Assembly: GCA_027859055.1 (NCBI GenBank)
Contig: JAQIBO010000449.1
Span: 1-6,794 of the forward strand
Length of the DNA stretch: 6,794 bases
Direction: 5' to 3'
Source: Spirochaeta sp.
Lineage (GTDB): Bacteria > Spirochaetota > Spirochaetia > DSM-27196 > Alkalispirochaetaceae
Below the pieces are notes generated by a model. That model ran no database searches, was not told the origin of the DNA, and saw nothing but the letters and a program-made list of their open reading frames with translations. The position numbers and the translations under genes are program-made. Shown here in pieces: positions 6,108 to 6,794 of this stretch. Position 1 is the stretch's first letter; each line of letters begins with the position of its first letter.

Positions 6108-6794
6108 GCAGCACATTCCCTCGGGACCTGCAGTACGCCAAGTTCTCAGCGTACGGATTTCTCAAGAATCTGCGGTTCTTTGAACCGTTTATGATCCTGT
6201 TTTTCCTTGGCCAGGGCCTGTCGTTTCTCCAGATTGGAACGCTCTACGCGATCCGGGAGATTCTGGTCAACGTGATGGAGATTCCCAGCGGCGCGATCGC
6301 CGACGGCCTTGGGCGCCGACGGACGATGATCGCCTCCTTTGTCGGGTATCTGATCTCGTTCGGTTTTTTCTGGTTCGGGTCGGGGATGCCGCTCTTTCTT
6401 GTCGCGATCGTGTTCTTTTCCGTCGGTGAGGCGTTTCGCACCGGTACCCACAAGGCGATGATCTTTGCCCATCTGCGCATGAACGATCTTCAGGAGTACG
6501 GAAACGACTACTACGGCCACACGCGCTCGTGGTCGCAGATCGGATCGGCGATCTCCGCGATTATCGCCGCGGGCATCGTGTTCGTCTCCCGCAATTATCA
6601 GGCAGTGTTTCTCTTTTCGATGATCCCCTACCTGCTGGACCTCCTCCTGATGATGAGCTATCCCCGGGCGCTTGACGGGACGACCGAAAAGATCACCTGG
6701 CGTTCCATTTCGGAGAACTTCCGCCACGTTGCCCGTGGACTCCGTGAGACCGTACGCCGTCCCGGGGCTGCCCGGGCGGTTCTGAGCGCGTCGT
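6104..6794 (+). CDS. Major facilitator superfamily (MFS) transporter, partial at the right edge
   Basis: About 230 N-terminal residues of an inner-membrane secondary transporter (family length near 400) are present. Six membrane segments are visible, at about 25-40, 42-57, 75-92, 95-110, 144-163 and 166-184. The loop between segments 2 and 3 carries GAIADGLGRRR (63-73), a form of the MFS signature G-x-x-x-D-x-x-G-R-R. The stretch GEAFRTGTHKAMIFAHL (108-124) and the later YYGHTRSWSQIGSA (136-149) look like conserved blocks of an uncharacterised MFS subgroup. The ATG overlaps the stop of the carbonic anhydrase-like gene (ATGA, 6104-6107). GGGAGG (6091-6096) lies 7 nt upstream, inside that gene, so the two are translationally coupled. 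The reading frame stays open to the window end. The substrate is unknown. Confidence 0.88.
   Translation, partial: MSSTFPRDLQYAKFSAYGFLKNLRFFEPFMILFFLGQGLSFLQIGTLYAIREILVNVMEIPSGAIADGLGRRRTMIASFVGYLISFGFFWFGSGMPLFLVAIVFFSVGEAFRTGTHKAMIFAHLRMNDLQEYGNDYYGHTRSWSQIGSAISAIIAAGIVFVSRNYQAVFLFSMIPYLLDLLLMMSYPRALDGTTEKITWRSISENFRHVARGLRETVRRPGAARAVLSAS

Noticed and set aside
5535..6116. Long minus-strand open frame opposite the carbonic anhydrase-like gene
   Set aside because: It is an antisense shadow of a well-supported gene, with no ribosome site or recognisable motif.
6146..6727. Long minus-strand open frame opposite the MFS gene
   Set aside because: It is highly charged and low in hydrophobic residues, as expected for the complement of a membrane-protein gene; the sense strand has clear MFS motifs and a coupled start.

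Overview
This window comes from a bacterial chromosome. It is gene-dense, of moderately high GC by eye, and has AGGAGG-type ribosome sites and sigma70-like promoters (TTGACA, 17-bp spacer, near-TATAAT). No RNA gene, insertion sequence, CRISPR array or phage gene was seen. The taxon cannot be fixed from the sequence. Spirochaetota or Chloroflexota would fit the gene mix, but that is a weak inference.

Left block (1-1247, minus strand): a classical short-chain dehydrogenase/reductase gene is followed by the N-terminal third of a ribose-type (RbsC/BPD_transp_2) sugar ABC permease that runs off the left edge. A 148-base spacer with a GC-rich hairpin separates them. Together they look like the start of a carbohydrate or polyol uptake and oxidation operon. 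A strong minus-strand promoter lies in the divergent intergenic region, with an operator-like GGTATTACC dyad at the predicted transcription start.

Centre (1381-3696, plus strand): a 771-residue multi-pass membrane protein carries a spermidine-synthase-like Rossmann domain between two membrane bundles. Its sequence departs from true aminopropyltransferases at the catalytic positions. A 17-bp dyad (AAACTTA-TCG-TAAGTTT) lies between this gene and the divergent dehydrogenase gene.

Right block (3693-6794, plus strand): a well-formed promoter drives a FadR/FCD-type GntR regulator. A DMT/EamA transporter follows 8 bp downstream. Next come a gamma-class carbonic anhydrase-like protein, possibly leaderless, and an MFS transporter that overlaps it by ATGA and runs off the right edge.

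Working model: the FCD regulator senses a small carboxylate or sugar-acid metabolite and represses both itself and the divergent dehydrogenase/ABC operon through TGGT-N3-ACCA-like operators found in both promoters. The EamA exporter is probably co-transcribed with the regulator. The carbonic anhydrase-like and MFS pair looks like a separate coupled unit. No clearly new defence or mobile system is visible. The most uncharacterised item is the membrane spermidine-synthase-like protein.
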